A DNA stretch of 64,000 nucleotides, taken from assembly GCA_022836615.1 (NCBI GenBank), contig MU405276.1:124001-188000 (forward strand), read 5' to 3'. Positions 1-12,583 of this stretch are shown in pieces. Origin of the DNA: Annulohypoxylon bovei var. microspora (taxonomy: Eukaryota > Ascomycota > Sordariomycetes > Xylariales > Hypoxylaceae). The first letter of the stretch is position 1; each line of letters begins with the position of its first letter. Below the pieces are notes generated by a model. It did not search any database and had not been told where the DNA came from. It worked only from the letters and a program-made list of their open reading frames with translations. Position numbers and translations under genes: made by a program.

Positions 1-1546
1 GCGCTGTATCTTGAGGATTGTCATAGTTAGGTTCCCGGCGCACAATCTTGCTCGGGCCACTTGAAGGATCTTTCGGATCAGTCAGAAATCTCTCCGCCCA
101 GAATGTATCGAGAGGATGTAAGCCATCTTTTGTGTTCCAAAACTCGTTATCCATGTGAGCCATAGCTGAATTAACCAGGCCAAGTTTACCCTTCGGAAGC
201 CAATATTTTCCTAGAGGGACGTCCTCTATCGGGGAGCTAACTATAGTGAAAGTCTCGACATAGAGTCGAAGCGTTTCAGCATAGATAGAGGCAAGGAGTG
301 GGTTATTGGAAAGTTTCTTGAGGTCAATCTCCGCTAGCGACTGTTGACCAAAGTCTGATGTGATTTCATCCCTGACGCGATTAACGAGGTTTGGAGTCTC
401 AGCAACTTGTAATACTATTAGAGCTGATGCTGCTACTATGTTAGATAGTGACCTGATATATAGTTAGCGAAATATGTCAAACTCCTAATTCTGTGGTACT
501 CACGCCCAAGCAACACCAAGATCACCCGCAGCCAAGCTATCTTCGTCTTGCAGGTTCTTAAGGGCTTCCTGACGCTGTCTCATCCACTCGGATCCCCAGA
601 AGGGATCGCTATCGCCATCAGGGCCGATACTGGACTCGGTGAAGTGTTCCCTCGCATAAGTATACCAACGCTTGAAATGGGAATGGAGCCTCCGTCGCAC
701 CGCATAAGGCTTTGGCAAGATGAATTCCGGTATTCCTTTAGCTAGCAACGGAAACCAATGTTCGAACTCGAAGAGATCATCCATAAAGGTAGGATTAAGG
801 CGGAGTAAGCTAGGGCCGAAGATAGACTGAATTATCGATGCCCCAACAGTATAGTGGGCGAACTTATGGAAGTCTTCTACTTCTATCCACTCCTTTTCGT
901 CTGTTGGCTCGAGCTTTTGAATGTGAGACATGAACGTCTCCCTGAATCTCTCAAGCTTTAGGCCGAATCCTGACCCGGTCAGAGCCTTGTCTATTCCACC
1001 GGCTAGGAGGCGATGGATGCGATCTTGTGGTAAAATATTACTTCCGGGGTAAGGCTTAGCAAATGGCCCCGAGTTATCTGCCGCGTAGCGAGACAGCGTC
1101 TTCTCTGACATCCCAAACATATATCTGCACGCAAACACGTGCACCTTCCCAGCGCACATAGAAGCTGATTTCTTCCAGATTTCCTTGACCGTCGATCGGT
1201 CTTGGAAGAGGAATATATCACAATTTGGGCCAATGGCAATCCTTGACGAAGTAAGCTGGCCACCATACGATCTGTAACTATTAGAATCTCGAGATCTTCC
1301 TTAAGGACATCATTTAACTAACGTAATGCGTCGCAGGAAGCTAGGAAAGTCCCACAGCATTGGTGCTATGGTACCCAAATATGGTACCCAGGCTGGATAT
1401 TTCGGAGGGAGCTGCTGCTTCCTGGGTTTCTTATTGGCTTGGTGGTACTCATGAACATCGCGTACATATTTCACCACAGACGCAGTGCCAGCGATGAAGC
1501 CCAAGAAGGCGATGAACCATATAGGTTGCACAACTGATGCAAGCAT
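1..1546 (-). CDS. Cytochrome P450, 3' end beyond the window (CYP7/CYP8-like fungal group)
   Basis: Heme-thiolate monooxygenase, probably anchored in the ER membrane. Exons read 1546-1324, 1272-504 and 452 to beyond base 1; both introns are 51 nt with good GT-AG signals and matching phases. Residues 1-30 form a hydrophobic membrane anchor, followed by a proline-rich hinge (PPKYPAWVPYLG). The third exon has the ExxR motif of the K helix (AETLRLYVETF) and the PERF-like region (DTFWAERFL). The heme-binding cysteine loop would lie left of base 1 and cannot be seen. The I helix (SNIVAASALIVLQ) lacks the usual AGxDT acid/threonine pair, which is why I compare it with CYP7/CYP8-type enzymes and not with ordinary hydroxylases. 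Substrate unknown. It is divergent from the P450 starting at 3536, with about 2 kb between. Confidence 0.88.
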
Positions 1547-3535
1547 GATGGCGTTCGTAAAGTGAATTTTTAATCAATGAACTTAGATGACGAGGACAAG
1601 AGGCGTAAAATTCGTGACACTGCGGTCGTAGATCTTAAGCAGGCTTCCGACGAACACTTGGTGGGGTCCGCCCTTCTTTAAGTTGTCCAGCCTTACTTCG
1701 CAGTGTATATAAGAACGTTCTATTCCAAGTGCTGGAGTGTTACTTGGGTCGATACCATGCCCGCCCTGGAATCCTCGGACAACCCCCATTTTAGCTACAA
1801 GTGTTCAGTCAGATATGACTCGAGTCTCAGAATGCCGTATTGCATTCAGCTAACTGCGCCGCTAGGACTTCGAGCCCTTCAACTGGTGGTGGTCAGAATC
1901 ATCATCTCTTCTATATGATCATTATCGACATCCGCCTTAATACTAGGTGTACGCCCACAATAAAACCTCTTATACGTGCTGGATCAGCCCCAACCGATAC
2001 CTAAACGAATACCACGACTACTGGGCAGAAGGATGACGTTATGAGCTCTCAGCCTCAAGACCGATTGTTGATCTTTTCTAACTCGTCAGGTTCGTGCCTA
2101 GCTTGTCCAATCAGACCGACTGTTCTGTCTGCTGGTTCTATTGTTGGCTTGGGTGTCAACGATGCTGTATCATTGCATCGACTAACAGAAAGAAACAGTT
2201 GCAGCATCCCTCCATTAGATAAGGTAGATTGAACCTTGCCGTAAGGCTGCATGGAGCCTCGCAACCGGTGTGAAGGCCATTTCCTAGTTTACCCGCCCAG
2301 CTGGGGCACAGCCTGCGGATGCCTATGTTGTGCGTTGGGGACCTTGAATGAAACAACCTTGAGCCGATCCCGACCTAGATGCCGACGCTATAGTTCCCAC
2401 AACACACGTGTGTCCGCTTTACCTACCTACCTACCTATCTACCAAGGATGATGGGATGTAACACTTGCATGCATTTACAGATCGTAAGTGATATAAAAGC
2501 CTTGGCGACTAATCAAATTGTGGAAAGTGTAAAAGTGGATGTAAATGGCGCGTTGCATTCGTAAGCCAGCCTATAAATTCGAACTCATCTGCCTAGTCGT
2601 TTAGTGAATGCACCCCCGAAAAATCTGGGCAAGTAGCCTGCCTTTGTGCTTGCAAAAATATGCCTATCTAAGACGGTGGTACAAGACTAGGTTGCTTTTA
2701 ATGTTTGTAAGTATTTGATAACTTCTGTAGGATCATAAGAGGTATGCCATTGGGCACACGGTCCGTACCGCTAATGTGGAGAAGGTCTAGACAAAGAAGG
2801 ATTCAGGCGGTCCCCACGATAGATCGGTAGACCAGGGATTACACACCTAGCATTGCTGTAAGGCTTTTCATAAACTGACATCAATGATCACATGCATCCA
2901 TATACTCCAAGATTATTAAATATCCAGTATACGCCCCATATTATCTATTGCTGCATATGCATGTTGTGAATAAGTGGTACCTAAGTGAGGGTGTCTCCAA
3001 CCTAATAATAGAGTAGGGGGGCATCGTCACATTCACTAGACAAACACCCCTTAACCTAACATTGGGGGCGATATGTAGTGTAACCAACATTGAATCTCAC
3101 ATTAGAGGTCCGACCAAAAGGATGAAAGGTAAAGGATACCTATGATTGCTCATATTTTTCTTCCCATTTTTAACAGCAGAGATTAGGTGCTTGTTAGTGG
3201 ACTAGGCGCGCTGAACTTGGCGTTTACACTCACTGGGCCTAGATTTTAGCCAACTGCATGAGATTGATAGGTTAATAGCGAATGAATTGGTGTGACATGA
3301 GGGTGTAATCACAGCTTACAGCCCTGAAGACGTTTGATCACCCACTATCAAAGACATTTTACTGCTGCGGCTGTGTTTTTTCCCCGCCAACCTTGGAACT
3401 CTTCCTCACTCAACTCATTCCCAAGCTCCCAAGCTCACAACCTACCAACGTCTTCTCATTACTTGCTTCCCTCCCTTTCTTTCTCTCTAACATCCCTCAA
3501 ATCCATTGTCTTTCTAGAGACAAATCGCTACTGAC
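1547..3535. other. Intergenic region between two divergent P450 genes
   Basis: About 2 kb with no supportable gene. It must hold both P450 promoters. It contains an ACCT tetranucleotide run at 2421-2441. A pyrimidine-rich tract at about 3398-3520, directly before the ATG at 3536, is typical of filamentous fungal 5' leaders. Short open frames here show no recognisable protein features. Confidence 0.6.
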
Positions 3536-5292
3536 ATGTTGAAACCTATCTTATTCGCAGCCGTAGCGCTGCTTGCGACCTACCTGTACAGAAAACTGAG
3601 TTACAAACGCTTCCAGCAGCATGGAAAGCTACCCCAAATGCCACCAAGCTTACTTTTTGGTCACCTCAAAACACTTGATAGTCTAATCAAGCGCGGCGAA
3701 GCAGACCGTCATCCCGGTACATCTCTTGTCTTACGCCAACTTAGTATACTGATGTAATCAATATCTAATCCGTAACCAGACGTCATGTTTTCGGAGATGC
3801 ATGAAGCCCTCGGCCGACCGCCGTTGATGTTCGTTGACCTGCGGCCTGTCAACCGACCCATGGTTCTCGTCAGTAGTCACGAAATCGCCGAACAGGTGTC
3901 AAGACCCTCCAAGATTTTCCCGACTAGTCTTCCCAAGACAGACCTAAGTTATCTACTACACTTGACAGGGCCGACTTCTATCTTGCTTTCGCATGGTGAT
4001 AAATGGAAAGCCCTTAGGAAGAGGTACAACCCGGCGTTCGCGCCTCAGCACTTAATGACGCTCCTGCCATGTATTCTAGAGAAGACCTCGAGCTTCATCC
4101 AACATCTTGATGCGCTTGCAAGTACAGGGGAAGAGTTCTCCCTGGTATCTCTCGCTATAAATCTGACTTTCGATATTATTGGCGCCGTGGTGATGGATGT
4201 TGATCTCGAAGCCCAGCCTTTAGACGCGTCACGCCAGGGCGAGCTAGTCCGGCTTTATGTCGAACTCTACCAGGAGTATTGGGATGACAAGGCCGACATG
4301 CCCTGGTGGCTCATTCCCAATGTCGAAAAGAAGCGCCGTCGCCTCGGCAAGCGCATCAACGTGCTTTTGAAGGATATAATCTACCGTAAACATGCGGAGC
4401 AGCAGGCAAAAGGAGCTGAAGATAACCAGTCACGCAGCATTTTATCACTAAGTCTACAAGATACCGAGACACTCTCTCCGGAGCTTGTTGATGAGACGTC
4501 CGATCAAATTAAAACATTCCTGCTGGCAGGCCACGACACCACCAGCATCACACTCTCCTGGGTCTTCTACTGGCTTTCGCGTACCCCACACGCCTTAGCA
4601 GCCGTGCGCAGCGAACTTGACAACCTTCTAGGCCCCAAATCAGATCCAGAATCTGTACATGCCCGACTTCTTTCGCCCGATGGACCAGATCTCGTACATC
4701 GCATGACGTATATCTCGGCCGTGCTCAAGGAAACCTTGAGGTTACATCCGCCGGCCGCTACGGCACGGTATTCGAAACATGGAACCGGGTTTACGGTGCG
4801 CACGCCAGAGGGTGAAGACTATTGCCTCGATGGAATGATCATTTACAACTGCGAGGGTCTCATACAACGCGATCCGGCAATTTACGGCGATTCAGCCGAG
4901 TACTTCGTACCGGAGCGGTGGCTTAGCGACGTTGACATCCCGGCCAGTGCTTGGAGACCTTTCGAACGGGGCCCTCGTAACTGCATCGGTCAAGAGTTCG
5001 CCATGATTGAAATCCGGGTCATAATTGCCGCCATAGCCCGTCGATTCGATTTCACCAAGATAGGACTCGGGGAGCTTGCCCTAGATGTGAAGAATCAACC
5101 GATGCTCGACGACAACGGCATCTATAAAATCAAATCGTTACTTTACAGCGTAAGTCACGGATATCCAACAAGATACGAGTCTAGATTGTTGTGGTTCTGA
5201 GGCTAACAAACACCGCGTAGACAAGACAGGTCAATGCCAAACCAGTAGATGGGATGAAAATGAAAGTAAAGTTGGCACCAACACATAACTAA
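3536..5292 (+). CDS. Cytochrome P450, CYP52/CYP4-like
   Basis: Complete heme-thiolate monooxygenase of 540 residues from exons 3536-3716, 3780-5149 and 5221-5292; phases match and the last exon adds the terminal 23 residues. The N terminus is a membrane anchor (MLKPILFAAVALLATYLY). The I helix carries FLLAGHDTTSITLSW with the oxygen-activating AGxDTT, the K helix has KETLRLHPPA (ExxR), and the heme loop is FERGPRNCIGQEFA with Cys462 as the iron ligand. All the parts of a working P450 are present. The overall pattern (HDTT, RGPRNCIGQ) is that of CYP52/CYP4-type fatty-chain hydroxylases, a family-level inference; the substrate is unknown. It could act with the other P450 to its left or with the distant polyketide synthase, but nothing in the sequence shows this. 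Confidence 0.93.
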
Positions 5293-6102
5293 TGAAACCT
5301 TTATCCGGAGCAGCTGTATTTATAAGAAAATCTGATATAACTAGAGCAATGCTGGCTTGAGGAGTCGCATTAGGCTGGATTGTAATGGGTAAAAGTGTAA
5401 ATTATTGCTGTTGGCACTCTCTTCGATATTGATGATAATAGATACCAACGGGTATAGAGTCACATAGATGATACCTTAACTGACTCGCTGACTGCCATAT
5501 GAAACATGTAATTCACTGATCTTAACACTGACGGCGGTGCTAGGTTGATAGAAATTATAGCCATGATCCACAAGTTACCCCTTATTAGGTAGGTAGTAGG
5601 TACGCTCTTCAATGTATCCAATCCCAATCTTGTTTGGTGTATTGCACTGCCAACGAGCTTCCAGGAAGATAGGTACTTGTAGTTGAATACGGAATGAAAG
5701 TAATATTGTTGAGTCAGTAGAACATAGGTACCTAATTGAGAGTAGTACGCATTGAACGTGACACTCGCCACCTAGAGCACATAGTTGAGTCAGCTTTCGG
5801 TTTTGGGCGAATAGACTGTTATAGGTCTTCAAGAAATGTGACACAACTTCTGACCCAGCTGAGCTGTTCTAAGTATAGAAAATACGGGTTTCTCGTCCGA
5901 TGAGGAGCTTTGTAGCTTACCTACCTACCGGTATCTAAAGCCCGAGGAAGAGTGGAATTCGGTAAAAAAGACGCACCCACACATGTGCATCTCTAAGAAA
6001 GGAAACGAATACTTTTTTCACACACACTCGAGGTAGATACCTACTTGAATAACGCTATTATAGTATCGAGAGTTGACGCGTACTTGAGACCATTAAGCGA
6101 CA
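5293..6102. other. Intergenic region
   Basis: About 800 bp holding the 3' flank of the P450 and the promoter of the rhodopsin-like gene. AGGT/ACCT runs occur (for example 5586-5600 and 5919-5930). I see no gene. Confidence 0.5.
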
Positions 6103-7856
6103 ATGGATTTGGTGACGGTTGCATCGACCCTCGACCTCTCTCAGATGCCGTTGGTTCAACCTCCACCAGGGGTTCAATCAAACTTCGACGACCCGCCAAC
6201 ATTTGCGCCAGCTGCAAAGGCAATTGTATACACGACATGGTCTCTAATGATCGTATTTCTTTTTCTGCGATTTTACGCTCGCGCTCGAATAACCCGCTCG
6301 CTAGGAGTAGATGATTGTAGGTCTTCCGGACACCACCGCAATGTTTCCAGTAACTCCATTTGATTCTGACTACCTTATTTGAACAGATCTTTGTATGATA
6401 TCCGCAGTGAGTCTACCTTTGGTTGGTTATATTACTTGACCATGGTTGCTTATTTGTTAGGCTTGCGTGACGGCTGAAAGCGGCGTGTTGCTTTCATGTA
6501 GGTGAAGTTCTAGGCCAAGAGACATCAAATCCCATGAAGTCTTGATGAATTCGATTCATACTAAACAGTCAATTATAGTTCTTGGTCCTAAGATGGGACC
6601 TCATGGATGGGATGTTCCAGTTATGCTGTATTCGACGACGCTACAGGTATTTTGGATTTAATTCCGTGCTCACCTACCTACGTACCTCTAGATATGACGA
6701 TGAGACAACTAATATCTAATTGTATGTTATAGCTCCAACTTGTCATCTTATCCGTTTATTTAGTAGCTGCCATATTCCTCAAATCGTCCGTAATATTCTT
6801 CAATATTCGGATATTTCGACCTAAGAGAAGCGCGGTCATTACGCTATGGGTCTCCCTCGGAGTTATTGTGGTGTTTAACATTGCAATGCTCATTTCTGGG
6901 AATGCAGTCTGCGACTTGAAAGATTCCAGCTTGTTTCAAGCCGATAGCTCTACGCTAGTTCAAATAATAGAGGAATCAAACATTACTCAGGCCGCCGAGC
7001 AACCAGGAGCAAATGTAACGGCTCTTATGTACACTGCTATTGGAACCTGGATTGAAAAGCAAATAGACGAAGGGCATTGCGGAAAAGCACAGAAGGGTAA
7101 CGCAGCAGCACAAGCTGTCTTCAGTGCTGTCACTGATTTCTATGCCCTTGCCATATCTATCGGACTGACTCTAAGTCTTCGGCTTTCGTTGAAACGAAAG
7201 GTTGCCGTGTGTGCTGTCTTTCTTGTAGGACTACTGTGCGGATATTCCCCCCTTTTCATCACAAATTATGCCTCAACTAATAGGATCACGCAGTGCTTGC
7301 GCCTGTTCCATTGTGGGCGCCTACTATCGAATAGTGCAGCTTCACAATTCGGACATCACCTGGATATCAGCCATCACTTTCTCTGTCGGGTATGTCAAGT
7401 GACTCTCATTTGTTACAAGTTTCCAACATACCTTGCCTAATTGGAAGGAGTGAGGCATAGTTACTGATTACTGTTAGTGTTGCTGAACATAACATTGGAA
7501 TTGTCTGCAGTTCAATGCCAGTTATACCTGTTCTTTACAAGCGCGTCATCAATAGTTCTACATGGTTACAACTATCAACCTTTTTCACACAACACAAACC
7601 TACGGATACAAAAAGTATTAGTGGCTCGGAAAACTTGCCTCCTGACCTTCAGATGAAACGAGAAAATTGGATCCAGATCCCAAGGGCAACACTCACTGGA
7701 CTTAGAACGTTAATTATGCGAAGCAACCGCACTCGAAATCCCAATATGACCGAAGCATCTGCCTATATCGAAATAGGGTCTGTTAGTGAAGAATATCACA
7801 CGTATATGAGAGAAGAGGGGAGTAAAAGTTATCCAATGTCACATATTGGAAAGTGA
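6103..7856 (+). CDS. Rhodopsin-like (PTH11/SAT4-type) integral membrane protein
   Basis: Fungal seven-helix membrane protein of the rhodopsin-domain family, thought to act as a plasma-membrane sensor; that role is inferred from the family. I read seven exons: 6103-6316, 6387-6406 (20 nt), 6461-6497, 6579-6646, 6733-7235, 7294-7389 and 7478-7856. They total 1317 nt and give 438 residues with consistent phases. After the N-terminal loop the first helix is AIVYTTWSLMIVFLFLRFYA, and the family signature follows as RITRSLGVDDYLCMISA. Further helices include LQLVILSVYLVAAIF, ITLWVSLGVIVVFNIAMLI and VAVCAVFLVGLLA. Then comes SIVGAYYRIVQL with the family's terminal-helix motif VAEHNIGIVCSSMPV, and a hydrophilic cytoplasmic tail. 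The very small exons 2 and 3 are needed to hold the frame. Confidence 0.85.
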
Positions 7857-8171
7857 AAAGATCTAGTTTTTTTCTCTCTCCCTCAGTCTTAGAGTAGAAG
7901 AGTATCATAAAGAATAAAAGATAGGGGCGAATTAAGAATATCAATTCTTTTTTAGCAAATAGCGATTGAAAACATTCGCTTAACTATGACCTCATTCATT
8001 TCTATGTTAACCAACCCATTGTGGCTCACCATTCTCTCAGTGTTTCATCGTTTCAGACCATGACTTTGAATTTGCACCAGTTGGATAGGTACCTAGATAT
8101 GTATATATTCATAATTATGTATTGGTATATATCTATCAGTATTAACTATTAACATCCTGGGACTGTGAAGA
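7857..8171. other. Intergenic region between convergent genes
   Basis: A 315-bp gap between two gene 3' ends, AT-rich, presumably holding both polyadenylation regions. I see nothing else in it. Confidence 0.5.
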
Positions 8172-9920
8172 TCAGCACGCCAGCTCGTATGAAGCTGGGC
8201 TTCGTCGTGCCGAGTGTTCTAATTCTACTGGGACCAGGAATGAGCTGTCTGGTAGCTCTGGCTTTGATTCTGGTGGGGGTTGTTGAGCCTCAGTTTCGGA
8301 ATAGGGGTTTATAATTTGATTTTGATTAAAAGCTTTGGATGATGCTTCTCTCCTCTTTTTGATAACCCAGAAAGCCAACATACCCAATATCACTAAGCCA
8401 CCAATACTACCAACAACTGCCCCGGCGATAGTTCCAGGTGGGGATGACGATGTGTGCTCCGGACTTGGTATCGAGGAACTAGAATTGATGATAGTTGATG
8501 CGTTGGATTCGCAGCTCGCGGTTATATCGACACCATCAGCATCTACCGCCACGAGGTCTTCGCTCGAGGCCGGGTTCGCTGCCCATAAGCTGAACTGCCT
8601 AGCATCCTGGTTTACCATGAGGTAGGCGGCAGATAAGAACTGGCGGCCGAGCTGGGGCATGTCGTTCGCATTGATGTTTTGTATGCCGTTGATTACGAGA
8701 TCAGGATTCGTATAATTGGCGACAAGCTCGCCCGTAGTAGGGTCAATGTCGACATCGGGCACGACTAGTTGGTCGTTTAGCACTCTCACAGCGAGTCCTG
8801 ACTGAAGTTTGATAGTCAAGTCACCATCATACCTGGATAAGCAAGTGATTAGAGGTTGGCTGTTCTTAAAGGATCGCATGAGTTACTAAGATAACGTACC
8901 GCTTTTCGTCCGTGGAGTACCTTAATGCAAAATAGTTGATTCCGAATGATCGCTCGTGGTCTTCCGCAGCACTCGTCAATTCCAAGAAAGTGTTGACGAA
9001 AGGATCTGATGGAAGAGTCATCAACACCGGGTAGTCAGGGACGATGCACGCGGTTAGAGCAGTGGATAGTGATTCCGGGAATATACTAATATCCGTTCCG
9101 TTTGGAAAGTTGAGAACCATATCCGCTATGGTAACGATCATCTGCGTCGCACAGGGGGAAGTTGAGTCCTGAAGCCTCTCTACGTATTTTCCCCCTGAAG
9201 AAATCTTGGCTCGATCATAACCCCCAAACACTAAGGACCCGTCAACCTGTGAAGCGGAAGGGCCGCCATTGCGGCCCCAGAAAAAGCTCCAAGTTCGCGA
9301 GACAACCTTTCCAGACTCTTGGAGTTTATTGAGAAAAGTTGAGTTTGCCCCTAATCCAATGGAGGCCATCGGATGATACCCTTCAGCCCCCCAGTCATTC
9401 AGGGCAACCCCGAGGGGGAATTCTGCTAGGGTCATATCTTCATTAAGCATCAGGCTGTCAGCAGCGAGGGATGTCTCCGGGAATGGGGCATTTTCCTTTG
9501 GAAAATCCTCTGGATATGCCACCTGGCGAGTTTTTGATGCAAAAGCATCGTACGCCCCTCCCCTTATGGTAGCACAACCATCTCTCGTCGGTGCATTACG
9601 CTTAAAGACACAATGCCCGTCTATTCCGTAGACAAATGATGTATTATAAGGCCTGGAATCATGAACTTTAGAACTTGGGACACCATGTGAATCTGGGGCG
9701 AGATCTGGACGTACCACTGTGGTAAGAACGCAAATGGCTGTGGTGGGTCCCCAATGTGAATCTCTACACCTCTTGCTACTTGGTGGTTTGCGAGCGTGAC
9801 ATTTCCGATGCGAACGGCGATTGGACTGGGAGCACAGGTATCGGATGCCAAAACTGAGGCGACGGAAGCAACGATTAATGATATGATCACGCATCGGTGT
9901 CTGGTCAGGGGCTCGAGCAT
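8172..9920 (-). CDS. Aspartic-protease-fold membrane protein lacking catalytic motifs
   Basis: Type I membrane protein of 539 residues from exons 9920-9715, 9652-8900 and 8832-8172, with consistent phases. It has a signal peptide (about residues 1-26, VIISLIVASVASVLAS). The luminal or extracellular part resembles pepsin-family A1 proteins (GDPPQPFAFLPQW, MASIGLGANSTFL, QVDGSLVFGGYDRAK). Near the C terminus there is a single transmembrane helix (AGAVVGSIGGLVILGMLAFW) followed by basic residues and a cytoplasmic tail. Neither of the two DTG/DSG catalytic triads of pepsins is visible: where the first is expected the protein reads PYNTSFVYGIDG, and where the second is expected VPDYPVLMTLPS. It is therefore probably an inactive paralogue, used for binding or sensing, not a working protease. 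Its promoter region is shared with the divergent mannosidase gene. Confidence 0.82.
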
Positions 9921-10542
9921 CTCGATGAGTATAGGCTAAATCGGCCTGGAGAGCGATTCATGTAAAATAGATCCTTAATTCGAAAAAAGAGTGTATAGGA
10001 TATTCACGAGGAAAAAACATCAAGAGACAGCGCGACGCGCTCCTTTCTCCATTGTGCCATTTACTTTCATTTCCTACATCCTACTAGTTAAGCAAATATC
10101 GAACCGCCCTGACTCGGGCCGATGTATTGGAAGCCGAGTTAGTTCCAACAATTGTTTTCGATCCGACGCGCATGGTTCAGGAGGTTCTTGGCAGCCCCGA
10201 AACGTATAATCGCCGTGTAGGCCCTAGTCAACCCGGCTCTTCTAATTGGCTACCATAACTTTCTTATAAATATGTTGGTGATGTTGGTTCTGATCATCGA
10301 TTTTGAGCGCTTAAATAGTCCGTGGTTACCATAGTTCATACGATGTTGGTGGATAATTTGAAACAAGACTGTCAATATGTCTGTATCTTAATTTAGTATC
10401 TACGGGCTGTCTCACGGCTTGCTTCTATTGACTACCTACTATTCAACTTACAACGGGTTTCCCTCTCTTGGTTTGTTTCTTTCTTCTTTCATAAGGACTT
10501 CTAGCAGTTTATCGAGAGAATCTATTGATACCTACTAATGCA
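9921..10542. promoter_or_regulatory. Divergent promoter region
   Basis: 622 bp between the protease-like gene (leftward) and the mannosidase (rightward). It must hold both promoters. A pyrimidine-rich stretch at 10450-10492 precedes the mannosidase start. No clear TATA box or palindromic operator stands out. Confidence 0.45.
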
Positions 10543-12583
10543 ATGGGACACATATTACGGAAGCAACGTGACAGATTGATCTTAATAGCTGGAGCGCTGG
10601 CAATATGGTGGTCACTTTCAGGTGTTTTTAATGGCGCGCCTAAGACAGAATTCGTTCGGCTTCAACGACATATGAACAGCAAAATACTGTCCCCTTCACC
10701 AGCTGCGAAGATCAGTAGCTTTGATTGGAGTAACGTGTCTTTCCGCTACCCACCCGGTCCATTAACACCGCTCCCCACAGGCGACCCATCTCACACCCTT
10801 CCAGCTGTCCAAGCCAAATTCACGTCAGAAGGCTCCTTGGCATCAAACCTCCGAGAGGGGAGGCGTCAAAAAGTTAGGGAAATCTTCATGGGCGACTGGG
10901 AAGCGTACAAGAAGCATGCTTGGATGAAAGATGCCTTGAAGCCTTTATCCGAGAGTTTCCAGGACCAGTTTAGCGGATGGGCCGCTACGTTAGTAGATTC
11001 ACTCGATAGTCTCTGGATCATGGGCCTTAGAGAAGAGTTTGATGAGGCTGTCAACGCGGTTGCTGAGATAGATTTCGGAAAATCTAGCTCCGGGAGAGTC
11101 AACACATTCGAAACGAACATTCGGTATTTGGGCGGACTAATGGCCGCTTATGATCTCAGTAAGCGGGAAGTCTTGCTTGTAAAAGCCGTCGAACTCGGAG
11201 ACTTACTGTACGGTGCTTTCAACACCGAGAACCGTATGCCTGTCGATTTCATCGATTTTGAAGCGGCTAAAACTGGGGGAGGGCTGATCGTGGAAGGGTC
11301 GGTGGTTTCTGCCTCACCTGGCACAATATCGCTTGAATTGACGCGATTGTCGCAACTCACGGGTGATCCGAAATACTATGATGCCATTTCGCGCGTGATG
11401 GACGTATTTTACGAAGGACAAAACAAAACAAAACTCCCAGGATTATGGCCCATGATGGTATCGATGAATCAACAAGATGTAATCTCAGGATACCAATTCA
11501 CCCTTGCTGGCTGCGCAGATAGTGGTATGTAAGAAGTTTCCAAGTGAAATTACACTCTCTCTTTCCCCAGGCTTTCTTCTAGCAAGGCTAATATATCGTA
11601 GTACGTTTCCACCCGCGGTGTTTATCTTATTGTAACATAAACCCCCGTGTTCTTTTGAACTTAGATGCTAATACGTAATAGCTTTATGAATACCTACCGA
11701 AGGCCTATGCACTACTTGGCGGACACGAGCCAAAATACAAGGTCATGAGTATAGGGTTTATGGAAGCTGCTAAAAAGCTACTGTTTAGACCTATGGTTCC
11801 TGGTAACGAGGATATACTTATGCCGAGCAGCGGATGGGTTGATGGAGACGGAAATGTCTACATAGATGAGGAAACGGAACATTTAGCATGCTTTCTTGGG
11901 GGAACATATGCCCTCGGTGGGAAGCTATTTAATAACAGAGAGTATGTCGACATTGGCGCAAAGCTAACGCTAGGCTGTGTCTACGGATATCAATCCTTCC
12001 CTACCGGAATGATGCCTGAGAGGATCAACATGGTTTCTTGCAAGTCCTTGGATAACTGCAAGTGGGACCCGCAACATTTCGACGAGGAAAAGGAGAAGCG
12101 ACCCGAGTGTTAGTCAGTCTATGATAGGTTACTGTGTTCATAGTACGCTAACTGACTAACCTTTATTATAGATAAGAAACACCTACCTTTAGGATTTACC
12201 ACCGCCAAAGACCCTCGCTACATCCTACGGCCCGAGGCTATCGAAAGTGTTTTCATTATGTACCGCGTTACTGGAAACCCTAACTGGCAGGATCTAGGCT
12301 GGAAAATGTTCACGGCAATAGCAAATGGCACTAAGACCACTCTAGGAACACACGCGGCAGTGGAGGATGTCACCCATGCGGCTAAGTCGCTACCGCAATC
12401 TGATTATATGGAGGTAGTGTCAAACTTTTCGAACATTCTCTACGCATTTACTAACATAACCCCTAGAGCTTCTGGCTTGCAGAGACCCTCAAGTATTTTT
12501 ACTTGCTTTTCTCTCCCCCCGATATAGTAAACTTGGACGAATATGTGTTCAATACTGAGGCTCATCCATTCTTAAGGTCTTGA
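10543..12583 (+). CDS. GH47 mannosyl-oligosaccharide 1,2-alpha-mannosidase
   Basis: Class I alpha-mannosidase that trims Man9-type N-glycans in the ER or Golgi. A short cytoplasmic tail and signal anchor lead the protein (LILIAGALAIWWSLSGVF). Family motifs follow: FSGWAATLVDSLDSLWIMGL, FETNIRYLGGLMAAYDLS, LMPSSGWVDGDGN, LACFLGGTYALGG, RYILRPEAIESVFIMYR, LGTHAAVEDV, SLPQSDYMESFWLAETLKYF and NTEAHPFL. Firm exons are 10543-11524, 11682-12108, 12172-12413 and 12467-12583. I start at the ATG at 10543. Joining the first two exons by the strong GTATGT donor leaves one extra G between the conserved ADS and LYEYLPK. A 47-nt exon at 11571-11617 would restore phase (604 residues) but inserts 16 foreign residues there. 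The family call is firm; this one junction is not. Confidence 0.85.

Noticed and set aside
5460..5771. 103-codon minus-strand frame in the gap after the second P450
   Set aside because: AT-rich, no domain, overlapped by another equally unconvincing frame.
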